Part shown: piece by piece, positions 1 through 6,813 of the stretch | Numbering within the stretch: the first letter of the stretch is position 1 | Layout of the letters: each line of letters begins with the position of its first letter | NCBI GenBank assembly: GCA_030629475.1 | Contig: DAOVOU010000003.1 | Location: 1-19,604, forward strand | Source of the DNA: Desulfobacterales bacterium | GTDB taxonomy: Bacteria > Desulfobacterota > Desulfobacteria > Desulfobacterales > C00003060 | DNA: 19,604 nucleotides | Direction of reading: 5' to 3' | Made by a program: the position numbers and the translations under genes | The notes under the pieces: model-generated | Told to the model about the DNA's origin: nothing | Seen by the model: only the letters and a program-made list of their open reading frames with translations | Databases searched by the model: none

Positions 1-30
1 GATCCAAACACAGAAGTTATACGTTTTTGA

Positions 31-138
31 CCACTATTCCACTATTCCAACATTCCATTATTCCATGTGAAAGGCACAAACTGGCTGCCACTAAAAGCTT
101 TGTACTTTCAATGACTTGTACAATTTCCGAGACGTTAA
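31..138 (+). repeat. Intergenic composite repeat, copy A (right arm plus tail)
   Basis: Positions 31-66 are a run of ATTCCA units (CCATTATTCC style). They are followed by a tail at 67-138 containing GGCACAAA, CACTAAAA and TTTCCGAGACG. The same order of blocks recurs at 1275-1382 and 14524-14630. The left arm of this copy would lie outside or at the edge of the window. No coding role is seen. Confidence 0.7.
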
Positions 139-225
139 TTACCGATTTCGGGGATATCGATCATCAAGAGTCCAGCATGGAGTATCCAGTATCAAGCATC
201 GTGGTACTCGCAGTCCGTATTATAT

Positions 226-265
226 AGGATATGATTTCAATAAGTTGGAAAAGTTCCGAGACATT
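226..265 (+). repeat. Tail-only copy of the composite repeat
   Basis: GATTTCAATAAGTTGG followed by AAAGTTCCGAGACATTT closely matches the tail of the copy near 14600 (GATTTCATTAAGTTGT, then AAATTCCGAAACG). It ends directly before the start codon of the PP2C gene, so this gene has no recognisable Shine-Dalgarno sequence of its own. The stretch 139-225 between the two tails holds GTCCAGCATGGAGTATCCAG-like short repeats and nothing else that I recognise. Confidence 0.6.
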
Positions 266-270
266 TGATC

Positions 271-1161
271 ATGGTCATAGTAAAATCAGCAGGTGTTACC
301 GACGTAGGTAGAAAGAGGAAGGGCAACGAAGATGCCCTACTCCTCGATGATGATCTGCGGCTTTATGTGGTGGCCGACGGCATGGGGGGACACCAGGCCG
401 GGGAGGTGGCCAGCTCGCTGGTAGTGGAGACCATTCGGGACTACATGAAGAGGTTCAAAGAGGACGGCGATATGGAGGCGCTGGCCGACTACCACGAGAT
501 CTTTTCCAAGGAGGCCAACCGGCTACTTTCCTGCATCCACATGGCCAACCAGGGGGTCCACCAGGCTTCCTACAGCAAGGAGATGTATCGTGGAATGGGC
601 TCCACCGTGTCGGCGGTCTATTTCTCTCACGAGACCCTCATGGCGGCCAACGTGGGCGACAGCCCAATCTACCTGGTGCATGACGGAAGCATAGATCTCC
701 TGTCCGTGCCCCACACCGTGATGGCCGAGCAAACGGCTCTCGACCCCGAGGGGGCCAAACGGCTGGGGGGACAGTTCAGACACATGCTCACCCGGGCCAT
801 GGGGATTGAGGAAACGGTAGAGGCTGATATCTGCGAGATTGAGTGCTTCAGGGGCGATATCCTGGTCATCAGTTCTGACGGCTTAAGCGATAAGGTCTCT
901 CCGGAGGAGATCCTCGGTGTAGTGAATAAAGAACGGCCCGATAGGGCTTGCCGTTTGCTTGTGGATCTGGCCAACGAACGCGGGGGGGATGACAACGTAA
1001 CCATTATTGTGCTAAAGATACAAAAGGTTAGGCATGAAAAAGGTGGGATCATCGGACTGATCTCGCGGATCGGACAAGGATTATCCAACTTCCCTTTGAA
1101 AAAAGAACTTAGTTCGCTTCGCTCACAATTGGCCCGCCCTGGCGCGACAGAAGTTGGATAA
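271..1161 (+). CDS. PP2C-family serine/threonine protein phosphatase
   Basis: Predicted metal-dependent phosphatase that removes phosphate from serine/threonine residues in the cytoplasm. Counting from ATG at 271 (296 aa), the PP2C motifs appear in order: GNED (residues 18-21), ADGMGGH (35-41), GMGSTV, NVGDSPIYL, SSDGLSDK with Asp203, and GGDDNVT with Asp240/Asp241. The metal-binding aspartates are therefore present. A TTG two codons earlier (265) is a possible alternative start; neither start has a clear ribosome site, because a repeat tail ends just upstream. After the last PP2C strand there is an extra C-terminal stretch of roughly 45 residues. Part of it, with the stop codon, is encoded inside a 13-bp inverted repeat (1080-1162), so the tail may come from an inserted element. 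The next two genes (FHA protein, HEAT-cyclase) suggest a protein-phosphorylation circuit; no kinase is in the window. Confidence 0.93.
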   Translation: MVIVKSAGVTDVGRKRKGNEDALLLDDDLRLYVVADGMGGHQAGEVASSLVVETIRDYMKRFKEDGDMEALADYHEIFSKEANRLLSCIHMANQGVHQASYSKEMYRGMGSTVSAVYFSHETLMAANVGDSPIYLVHDGSIDLLSVPHTVMAEQTALDPEGAKRLGGQFRHMLTRAMGIEETVEADICEIECFRGDILVISSDGLSDKVSPEEILGVVNKERPDRACRLLVDLANERGGDDNVTIIVLKIQKVRHEKGGIIGLISRIGQGLSNFPLKKELSSLRSQLARPGATEVG

Positions 1162-1162
1162 T
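1080..1162. repeat. 13-bp perfect inverted repeat spanning the 3' end of the PP2C gene
   Basis: ATTATCCAACTTC (1080-1092) and GAAGTTGGATAAT (1150-1162) are exact reverse complements enclosing 57 bp. The right arm contains the TAA stop of the phosphatase gene. The enclosed DNA encodes a low-complexity tail (KKELSSLRSQLARPG). This looks like a small palindromic insertion at the end of the gene, or less likely a terminator stem; there is no T-run. Confidence 0.6.
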
Positions 1163-1193
1163 GCCTCTGAAAGAAAAACCCGGTCTGGGCCAG

Positions 1194-1382
1194 GGAATAA
1201 TGGAATCTTGGAATACTGGAATATTGGGTTAAGAGGAATGAAAACAATTAAAAAATGATTCCCTTCAGCTTTATCTCCAACATTCCATTATTCCAACATT
1301 CCATTATTCCATTCTGGTAACACAGAAAAGTACCAGTCAAAGATATATGATTACAACAAGTTGTAGAATTTCCGAGACGTCA
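1194..1382 (+). repeat. Intergenic composite repeat, copy B (complete)
   Basis: The left arm at 1194-1228 consists of TGGAAT units (GGAATACTGGAATATTGGG). A purine-rich spacer with GGAATGAAAACAATTAAAAAA follows. The right arm at 1275-1316 consists of ATTCCA units complementary to the left arm. The tail carries AACAAGTTGTAGAATTTCCG at about 1355-1375. The arms can form a long imperfect hairpin. The element fills the gap between the PP2C and FHA genes and ends about 10 bp before the FHA Shine-Dalgarno. Confidence 0.7.
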
Positions 1383-1407
1383 CATTTAGATAAGGAGAGG
1401 TCCTGCG

Positions 1408-2118
1408 ATGCCGACTCTGATGCTTAGGTTCAAGGAAAAAACCGTTGGGAAGTATCACCTTAGGAAGGGAGAGGCCCTCACAATCGGCCGGATGGAGAAC
1501 AACGATGTGGTAATCGAGAACCTTGCCGTGTCTGGGCGCCATGCGAAGATAGACTCGGTGGATGACGGGTTTTTGCTGACTGATCTGAAAAGTAAAAACG
1601 GTTCCTTTGTGAACAAACAACTCGTTTCTTCTCACTGGCTCAAACACGGGGACGCCATAGACATCGGCAAGCATACCCTCGTTTTTGCCTACGAGGAGGG
1701 GGAGCCCCGGCCCGATGACGCTCCGGCGGTCGGGATGGACCAGACCATGGTAATGGATACGGCAAAGCACAGGGAGATGATGGCCAAGAGCCCTGCCAAG
1801 ATGGAGCCTCAGATGCCCGAAAAGGAGGAACCCATCGGTGTTTTGTCCTTTCTATCAGGCGGCGAGGGAGAAGTGGAGCTTTCCAAGAAGCTGGCCAGAA
1901 TCGGAAAAAAGCCCTCCTCCGACATTGTGGTGCGCGGTTTGATGGTGGGCCAGACCGCAGCCGCCATCAGCAAGAGACCCAATGGCTATTACTTAAGCTA
2001 CGTGGAGGGGATTTCCAAACCAAAGGTCAACGGTGAGACTGTGAAAAAGTCGGTCATGCTAAAAGAGTTTGATGTCATTGAGATAGGCTCAGTCAAGATG
2101 CAGTTTGTCTATAAGTGA
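1408..2118 (+). CDS. Protein with N-terminal FHA domain and a second, degenerate FHA-like domain
   Basis: The protein is 236 aa. FHA domains bind phosphothreonine peptides. FHA1 covers roughly residues 5-95 and has the signature positions GR (27-28), SGRH (42-45) and KNGSFVN (63-69). A second FHA-like fold covers about 150-236 (IGKKPSSDIVV, then VNGETV, then DVIEIG), but it lacks the SxxH motif and has TAAAIS in its place, so it is probably structural. The linker contains DQTMVMDT, whose threonines could be phosphorylated and bound by FHA1. The start is well supported by AAGGAGAGG just upstream of ATG 1408. The gene overlaps the possible GTG start of the next gene by 4 bp, suggesting co-transcription. 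Together with the upstream PP2C gene it suggests a Ser/Thr phospho-signalling operon; the phosphorylated partner is unknown. Confidence 0.9.
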   Translation: MPTLMLRFKEKTVGKYHLRKGEALTIGRMENNDVVIENLAVSGRHAKIDSVDDGFLLTDLKSKNGSFVNKQLVSSHWLKHGDAIDIGKHTLVFAYEEGEPRPDDAPAVGMDQTMVMDTAKHREMMAKSPAKMEPQMPEKEEPIGVLSFLSGGEGEVELSKKLARIGKKPSSDIVVRGLMVGQTAAAISKRPNGYYLSYVEGISKPKVNGETVKKSVMLKEFDVIEIGSVKMQFVYK

Positions 2119-4301
2119 CAAGTAGTAAAGCCCGCGGCCCTGAAGAGCGGGGGGCACTTTGCGGGCCTCCGGCCTCTCCGGGCTGTGGGCTCTATGAGCC
2201 GGAAGCCGCAGGGCTTACGCGCCCGTTCAGAAATTGGGCAAAAGGGGATAAGGTTTTGTTTAAAGGCAGAAAGATAACAAAGCTGCTTGCAAAATACGCT
2301 GAAGCAGAAACGAATAAAGATGAGTTACGAATAGTTTCGGAACTTGAGCGGTTCGGGAAGCCTGCCGTCCGGCATACAATCGAAGCCTTCCGGGAAAGAA
2401 AGCTTATTCCAGAGAAAGCACGATTGCTTCTCGGAAAGCTATGTGACGACTCCTGCGTCGAAGAGATAGTACCCCTTATAGGCGAATCTTACGATGAGGT
2501 ACGCAGGGTTGCTAAAGAGATGATTTCTAAACGTTGGAGGAAACCTTGCTTGCCGCTTCTGATCGAATACCTTAAAAGCCCGGACTTTTATTCAAGGGCT
2601 AACGCCACAGAGCTTTTAGCCACATTTAAGGACCAGTCCTGCGTACCCGTATTGGTTTCTATGTTTAACAGCGCTGATCCGGAGATGAAAAGGAACATAA
2701 TCAGGATATTGACCGAAACGGGCGGCCAGGTGGCTAAAAAACTAATAATAAGCGCTCTTAGCGACGAATCCTGGCAGGTACGTTTATCAGCAGTGAAAAG
2801 TCTTGGAAAAATGAAGGCCCCTGAAAGCGTGGACCCTCTGATCGAAAGGCTCACGGAAAAGGATCCTCAAATGAAAAAGTTAGCATTGGACGCTTTAGGG
2901 GCCATAGGCGACAAGCGAGCGGGCCGCCCAATGATGGAACTCCTGAAAGACGATGACTTGTTAATTCGCCAGAAAGCCACCGATAATATTATAGAAATAG
3001 CTGACTCCGACATTGTCCCAGACATGATTGGTCTAATGAGGGATAAGGACGTCAACGTCAAGCGCTGTGCCGCTGAGGTCTTAAACAACCTGAAGGACCC
3101 GAGGACTGGCGATGTACTCATCAAGGCCATCAAAGATTCTGACTGGTGGGTGCGCCAGATCGCTACCGACTCCCTGGCGCAATTAAAAGGGGACAACATA
3201 GTCAAGGCTTTCATTGCCATGACCCGTGATCCAGATGAAAGCATACGTAGGTGCGCCGTGGAATTCTTCAACAAAGTTATCCATAAATCCGCATTGGAAC
3301 CGCTTATCGAACTGTTAAAGGATCAGGACTGGTGGGTGAGGGAAAAAGCGGTGACGGCTCTTGGCCAACTAAAGGACCAACGAGCGATTGCTCCCCTGAC
3401 TGAAATGATAGGTGACGCAGAAGTTAAGTGGGTGGTTCCTGGTGCGCTTGCTGAAATAGGCGGGGATGAAGTCCTTGAACCACTTAAGGAATTTCTCTTC
3501 GACGACCAAAAAGGGGTACGAATAGAGACCATAAAGGCCTTTGGAAAATTAAAAGCAACGGACGCTGTTTCGGATTTGAAAGAATGCCTCAAAGACAACG
3601 ACGAAGACGTAAGGTCCGAAGCCGTTAGCACGCTTAAGCAACTTACCGGAAAAGTCTTTAAACCCGAAGAGGAACCAACGCCTCAAGAGGTTTTACAGGC
3701 GGCCGTGCCAAGAGGAATCGCTGCCCAGGGGGCGATCTTGACTGAGGCCATACTCGTTGTCGATCTGTGTAGGTCTACGGAAATAGCCGCCAGATACGGA
3801 GACAGTTTTGCCCTGGACCTCACCAGGATTCTGACTGAAACGGTAACGCCAATTGCACGGAGAGAGAAGTTTCAGTTCATGAAAAGCACAGGCGACGGTT
3901 TCCTGATCACATTTGTCAAGGTATACAATTCCATACGGTTCGCACTGGAGGTTTTCAAACAGATAAGTAAACACAATGAAAAAGTGGACAAAGCCGCCAG
4001 GATCGACTTGAACTTTGCCATCAATTTAGGCGAAACCAGGATTGATGCGAAAGGAGACCGCTTGGGCGTGGCTACAAATATGACCTTCAGGGTAGAAGGG
4101 GTTAGGCCTGAAGGACTCATTCCCATTGAGAACGGAATGGCAAAAGAAGACATGCCCGTTGTCAACCGGATCTTGGTAACCGAAAACGTGGAGAAAGAAA
4201 TTAAGGACATGGAGGGGATAAAGACCAGGATAGTCGGGCTTTTTGAACTAAAAGGAATAACAGGGCTTCACAAGGTTTACAAATTGACTTCTGTTGAATA
4301 A
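2115..4301 (+). CDS. HEAT-repeat protein fused to a C-terminal class III adenylate/guanylate cyclase domain
   Basis: Up to 728 aa. About residues 60-520 form HEAT/PBS-lyase-like helical repeats of roughly 30 residues, each with a D-x-x-x-x-V-R pattern (DSDWWVRQ, DQDWWVRE, DEDVRSEA), a scaffold for protein contacts. Residues about 540-728 are a class III cyclase homology domain. Both metal aspartates are present (Asp550 in VVDLCRST and Asp594 in STGDGF), as are Lys590 and the transition-state pair Asn655/Arg659 (GVATNMTFR). Catalysis, making cAMP or cGMP from ATP or GTP, is therefore plausible. Start: GTG 2115 overlaps the previous stop, but its first 47 residues are GC-rich and unlike a HEAT repeat. 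TTG 2256, with AGGGG eight bases upstream, may be the true start (MFKGRKITKLL). No membrane segment is seen. It probably acts with the PP2C and FHA genes before it. Confidence 0.85.
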   Translation: MTSSKARGPEERGALCGPPASPGCGLYEPEAAGLTRPFRNWAKGDKVLFKGRKITKLLAKYAEAETNKDELRIVSELERFGKPAVRHTIEAFRERKLIPEKARLLLGKLCDDSCVEEIVPLIGESYDEVRRVAKEMISKRWRKPCLPLLIEYLKSPDFYSRANATELLATFKDQSCVPVLVSMFNSADPEMKRNIIRILTETGGQVAKKLIISALSDESWQVRLSAVKSLGKMKAPESVDPLIERLTEKDPQMKKLALDALGAIGDKRAGRPMMELLKDDDLLIRQKATDNIIEIADSDIVPDMIGLMRDKDVNVKRCAAEVLNNLKDPRTGDVLIKAIKDSDWWVRQIATDSLAQLKGDNIVKAFIAMTRDPDESIRRCAVEFFNKVIHKSALEPLIELLKDQDWWVREKAVTALGQLKDQRAIAPLTEMIGDAEVKWVVPGALAEIGGDEVLEPLKEFLFDDQKGVRIETIKAFGKLKATDAVSDLKECLKDNDEDVRSEAVSTLKQLTGKVFKPEEEPTPQEVLQAAVPRGIAAQGAILTEAILVVDLCRSTEIAARYGDSFALDLTRILTETVTPIARREKFQFMKSTGDGFLITFVKVYNSIRFALEVFKQISKHNEKVDKAARIDLNFAINLGETRIDAKGDRLGVATNMTFRVEGVRPEGLIPIENGMAKEDMPVVNRILVTENVEKEIKDMEGIKTRIVGLFELKGITGLHKVYKLTSVE
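2119..2252 (+). other. GC-rich segment between the FHA gene and the likely start of the HEAT-cyclase gene
   Basis: This stretch is open in the HEAT-cyclase frame, but it has GC-rich, partly self-complementary runs (GGGCCTCCGGCC; GGGCTCTATGAGCC) and encodes proline/glycine-rich sequence. AAAGGGG at 2241-2247 is a good ribosome site for TTG 2256. If that is the start, this is an untranslated spacer of about 137 bp; otherwise it is an odd N-terminal extension. Confidence 0.4.
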
Positions 4302-4401
4302 ATCAAAGCTGGGAAGCTGATCCGAGGATTTTTAGATGGATGCATGTCAAGCCAGTTTTTGAAGCAGAAGACGAACTAAAAAACATAAGTCCAAGACAGC
4401 A

Positions 4402-5034
4402 TCAAGCCATGCCCGGCGGAGACCACCGGTCTCCAAAAAACAGAGGCAATTCTGCAGCACAGATCGGCCCCACTGTTACCTTCCAGCCCGTCGATTCCTT
4501 TAGCTCATCACGCATGACCGAGGCCAGGCCAGGGATGACGATTTCCTGGTGAGAAACCCTTTCAAGAATGCCTGATTTGACAACCTCTTTGCTGATCACC
4601 TCAGCCGTCAGGCTGTTAAGTATCACGGCCATATCTACTGTATCGCCCCTCGTATCTGTAAACAGCAGAAAGAACGGGCTCTTCGTCGTACCCAGAATCG
4701 AAGTGATCACATCCTGAGTATGAATGTTGTTTCCCGAGATCAGGATGGGAGCATCGTCTGGTGGAGTATTGATTTCCACCAATCCGGTGGGGCCTGGACG
4801 GGGTACCGTCAGGCAGGGGAACTCTGGCAGGAGATTGTCAGCATTTAGGGCAACCTGAAAAGGGTAATAGAGGCTTTCGGGGAGATGAGGACAGTCCGCG
4901 GGCTTTTTCCGGCCTTGCTTTAACTCCTGGACGAATTCCTGGCAGGTCTTATCCCCACACTCTGCACAATCGGTTTGGGGGAGGTATCTCAAAAAATCAA
5001 TCCTATCCAGATAAGTGTCAGCAAGGAGCATCAT
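4402..5034 (-). CDS. Small corrinoid/iron-sulfur-type protein (CdhD/AcsC-related, 4Fe-4S plus C-terminal domain only)
   Basis: The protein is 210 aa. Residues 18-50 are a 4Fe-4S domain with C23-x2-C26-x4-C31-x16-C48 (LPQTDCAECGDKTC), as at the N-terminus of the corrinoid iron-sulfur protein large subunit AcsC/CdhE. Residues about 95-200 resemble the C-terminal cobamide-binding domain of the same protein (PILISGN, FTDTRGDTVDM, ILERVSHQEIVIPGL, VTVGPICAAELP). The central TIM barrel is absent, and the cap-helix motif known as N(V/I)WCA(A/G)GK in AcsC and HgcA is replaced by DTVDMAVIL. Whether it still binds a cobamide is doubtful. There are no membrane segments, so it is not HgcA. It is convergent with the HEAT-cyclase gene. 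The start (two adjacent ATGs) lies only 8 bp from a repeat, with no Shine-Dalgarno. Likely role: electron transfer or an accessory role in C1/acetyl-CoA metabolism (inference). Confidence 0.75.
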   Translation of the reverse strand: MMLLADTYLDRIDFLRYLPQTDCAECGDKTCQEFVQELKQGRKKPADCPHLPESLYYPFQVALNADNLLPEFPCLTVPRPGPTGLVEINTPPDDAPILISGNNIHTQDVITSILGTTKSPFFLLFTDTRGDTVDMAVILNSLTAEVISKEVVKSGILERVSHQEIVIPGLASVMRDELKESTGWKVTVGPICAAELPLFFGDRWSPPGMA

Positions 5035-5043
5035 AGTATTTCG

Positions 5044-5209
5044 GAATGCGGAATGCGGAATGCGGATTTAAAAGAAGGTGAAACAGGCGAACGGTTAACG
5101 AGCAACCAGTATGCCTGATTTCGGATTTGCGGCTGACGCCTTGAGAACAGTACGGATTGCGGAATTATAAGGAAAAGGTAAAAAAATCCGCATTCCGCAT
5201 TCCGCATTC
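5044..5209. repeat. 26-bp perfect inverted repeat element built from GGAATGC units
   Basis: Positions 5044-5069 (three GAATGCG units ending in GATTT) are the exact reverse complement of 5184-5209. They enclose 114 bp without a convincing gene. The element fills the gap between the start of the Fe-S protein gene (5034) and the stop of folC (5239). The same units recur at 6549-6580 and at 8770-8782/8924-8950. It can form a long cruciform or hairpin. A 61-codon open frame on the minus strand across it is made largely of repeat sequence. Confidence 0.85.
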
Positions 5210-5238
5210 GATTCATCGGGCATAGCCTATCTTATGGC

Positions 5239-6537
5239 CTAATAATCATTAGGAAAAATGGAGGTTCCTATACTATCAAGATACGCCTTGGCATCTCCAA
5301 CAGTATAGAGAGACCCGGTGATGCATACAGCATCTGAGGCACTTGCCTCTTCAAGGGCAAGGGATATGGCATCAGCCAATTTCGGTATGACGACCAGGTC
5401 CTGTTTAAGAGGACGCACAAATGATGCCAATTCGTGGGGATCGGCAGCACGCTCATACTGGGGCCTGGTGAGAATCATGCGGTCGGCAACACCAGCAAGC
5501 TCTCGTAGCATGGGCTTCCATGCCTTATCCTCTAAGATGCCCACCACCATGGTCAACCGACGGAAGGCATTTGAATTTTCCAGGAACTTCTTGAGCGTCC
5601 TTACCGCAGACGGGTTGTGTGCACCATCCAGAAGGATGAACGGCTTCCTTGAGAGAACCTCAAGACGTCCAGGCCAACGCGTCGAGGCAAGGCCGGCATA
5701 GATGGCTTTATCCGTGAGGTGAAGGCCTTTTTCCAACAGGAGTTCCAGGGCTCCCAAGGCCAGTGCAGCATTGGTGATCTGGTGGTCCCCGATCAGTCCA
5801 ATCTTGACCCGGGGCCACCGGCGATTAATGCCCAGATAGGTGAAAGTCCCTTCATTATCTTTACGAATCCGGATCCCCTTCCCGAGCCTGTACAGGGGCA
5901 CTTCCTTTTTTGCGGCTACCTGCTTGAGAACCCACAGTGCGCTTTTCTGGCGAGTTCCTGTGACAACGCCAGCGCCCCTCTTGATTATGCCTGCCTTCTC
6001 GTGAGCGATTTTGGCCAGGGTGTTGCCGAGATATTCCTGATGTTCCATGCTGATATTGGAAATGATGCTGACCTCGGGATGCACAACGTTCGTTGCATCA
6101 TACCGGCCGCCCATACCTGTTTCAAGGACAGCCCAATCAACCCCTTCTGAGGCAAAGTGGTAAAGGGCCATAGCAGTGGCACACTCGAAGAAGGTCGGGG
6201 GCTCCGCCTGAGAGTATATCCGCTGAACCGCTTCTGCAACTTGTGCCATATCTTTATCCGATATAGGGCATCCATTGATCTGTATTCGTTCATTGAAACG
6301 AACAAGATGGGGAGAGGTGTAAAGGCCCACCTTATATCCTCCGTGTGCAAGGACGGAAGAGAGGAAGGCAGCAATCGATCCCTTGCCGTTGGTCCCTGCA
6401 ATGTGGATGGACGAAAAACGATCCTGAGGATTTCCAAGACCCCTTAGCAGGCGGGAAATTGTGGCCAGCCCGAGCTTGATCCCAAAGCGTCTGAGGCGAT
6501 AAAGGGCGGACAGGTGATTGTCAATGGAAGGGATCAT
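5239..6537 (-). CDS. folC: Bifunctional folylpolyglutamate synthase / dihydrofolate synthase
   Basis: The protein is 432 aa, the usual length. FolC adds L-glutamate to dihydropteroate (making dihydrofolate) and to reduced folates, with ATP, in the cytoplasm. Evidence: the Mur-ligase-type P-loop AGTNGKGS (residues 47-54), SPHLVRFNERI (the folate-binding loop), ETGMGGRYDATNVV, the central-domain SMEHQEYLG, and the C-terminal LDGAHNPSAV. The start ATG at 6537 fits the family N-terminus (IPSIDNHLSALYRL), although no Shine-Dalgarno is visible and a GGAATGCGG repeat begins about 10 bp upstream. It is followed on the same strand by the Fe-S protein gene and preceded by the purH genes. Polyglutamylated folate feeds the formyl-transfer step of purine synthesis carried out by the adjacent AICAR transformylase, which makes this neighbourhood sensible. 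Confidence 0.96.
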   Translation of the reverse strand: MIPSIDNHLSALYRLRRFGIKLGLATISRLLRGLGNPQDRFSSIHIAGTNGKGSIAAFLSSVLAHGGYKVGLYTSPHLVRFNERIQINGCPISDKDMAQVAEAVQRIYSQAEPPTFFECATAMALYHFASEGVDWAVLETGMGGRYDATNVVHPEVSIISNISMEHQEYLGNTLAKIAHEKAGIIKRGAGVVTGTRQKSALWVLKQVAAKKEVPLYRLGKGIRIRKDNEGTFTYLGINRRWPRVKIGLIGDHQITNAALALGALELLLEKGLHLTDKAIYAGLASTRWPGRLEVLSRKPFILLDGAHNPSAVRTLKKFLENSNAFRRLTMVVGILEDKAWKPMLRELAGVADRMILTRPQYERAADPHELASFVRPLKQDLVVIPKLADAISLALEEASASDAVCITGSLYTVGDAKAYLDSIGTSIFPNDY

Positions 6538-6548
6538 GCCATAATAAG

Positions 6549-6580
6549 AATGCGGATTTCGGAATGCGGAATGCGGAGTT
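6549..6580. repeat. GGAATGCGG tandem repeat, single arm
   Basis: GAATGCGGATTTCGGAATGC followed by another GGAATGCGG unit. It is the same unit as in the inverted repeats at 5044-5209 and 8770-8950, here without a second arm. It lies immediately upstream of folC. The adjoining 6581-6660 is AT-rich, with several CCAATAT(A/G)(A/C)AA-like units, a further short-repeat type with no gene. Confidence 0.75.
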
Positions 6581-6660
6581 GAAATCCAATATCCGGTATG
6601 AAATAGTCATTTTCCAATATACAATGTCAAATATCCAATATGAAATATGAAATTCAGTGT

Positions 6661-6813
6661 TGATGCCTTCGCAAAAAGTCATCACATCGACGGCAAAGTA
6701 AAAAGTTCATATGCAAGGCGTGCGAATCTTGAGGAATGAGGCGTACTTATGGTACGTCGCAATGACGAAAGATGAAGCACAACGCCGCAGATGGACTTTT
6801 TACGAAGCCGTCA
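6661..6813. mobile_element. MITE-like element with about 22-bp imperfect terminal inverted repeats
   Basis: The left end TGATGCCTTCGCAAAAAGTC (6661-6680) and the reverse complement of the right end, TGACGGCTTCGTAAAAAGTC (6794-6813), match at 17 of 20 positions. Inside is a second, inner inverted pair (AAAAAGTTCATATGC against AAAAAGTCCATCTGC) and a central GTAC-TTATG-GTAC hairpin, so the whole 153 bp can fold on itself. There is no ORF. The right-hand TGA (read on the minus strand) is the stop codon of the AICAR transformylase gene. It resembles non-autonomous palindromic elements common between genes in Deltaproteobacteria (recalled, not checked). Confidence 0.65.

Noticed and set aside
27..227. 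66-codon open frame on the plus strand
   Set aside because: It consists of the ATTCCA repeat and its tail, has no ribosome site and shows no domain.
1275..1316. ATTCCA tandem units as a CRISPR array
   Set aside because: The units are only 6-8 bp, with no unique spacers of regular length and no cas genes nearby.
4418..4434. GGAGACC/GGTCTCC palindrome as a terminator between convergent genes
   Set aside because: It lies within the coding end of the Fe-S protein gene, has a 3-nt loop and lacks the expected T-run in a useful position.
4340..4552. 70-codon plus-strand frame after the HEAT-cyclase gene
   Set aside because: It is mostly antisense to the end of the well-supported Fe-S protein gene and has no ribosome site.
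4402..5034. Identification of the Fe-S protein as the mercury methylation protein HgcA
   Set aside because: HgcA needs the cap-helix NVWCAAGK-type motif and C-terminal membrane helices; both are missing here, and no hgcB is adjacent.
5031..5216. 61-codon minus-strand frame beginning with NRMRNAECG
   Set aside because: Both ends are translations of the GGAATGC inverted repeat; such peptides arise wherever this repeat is open.
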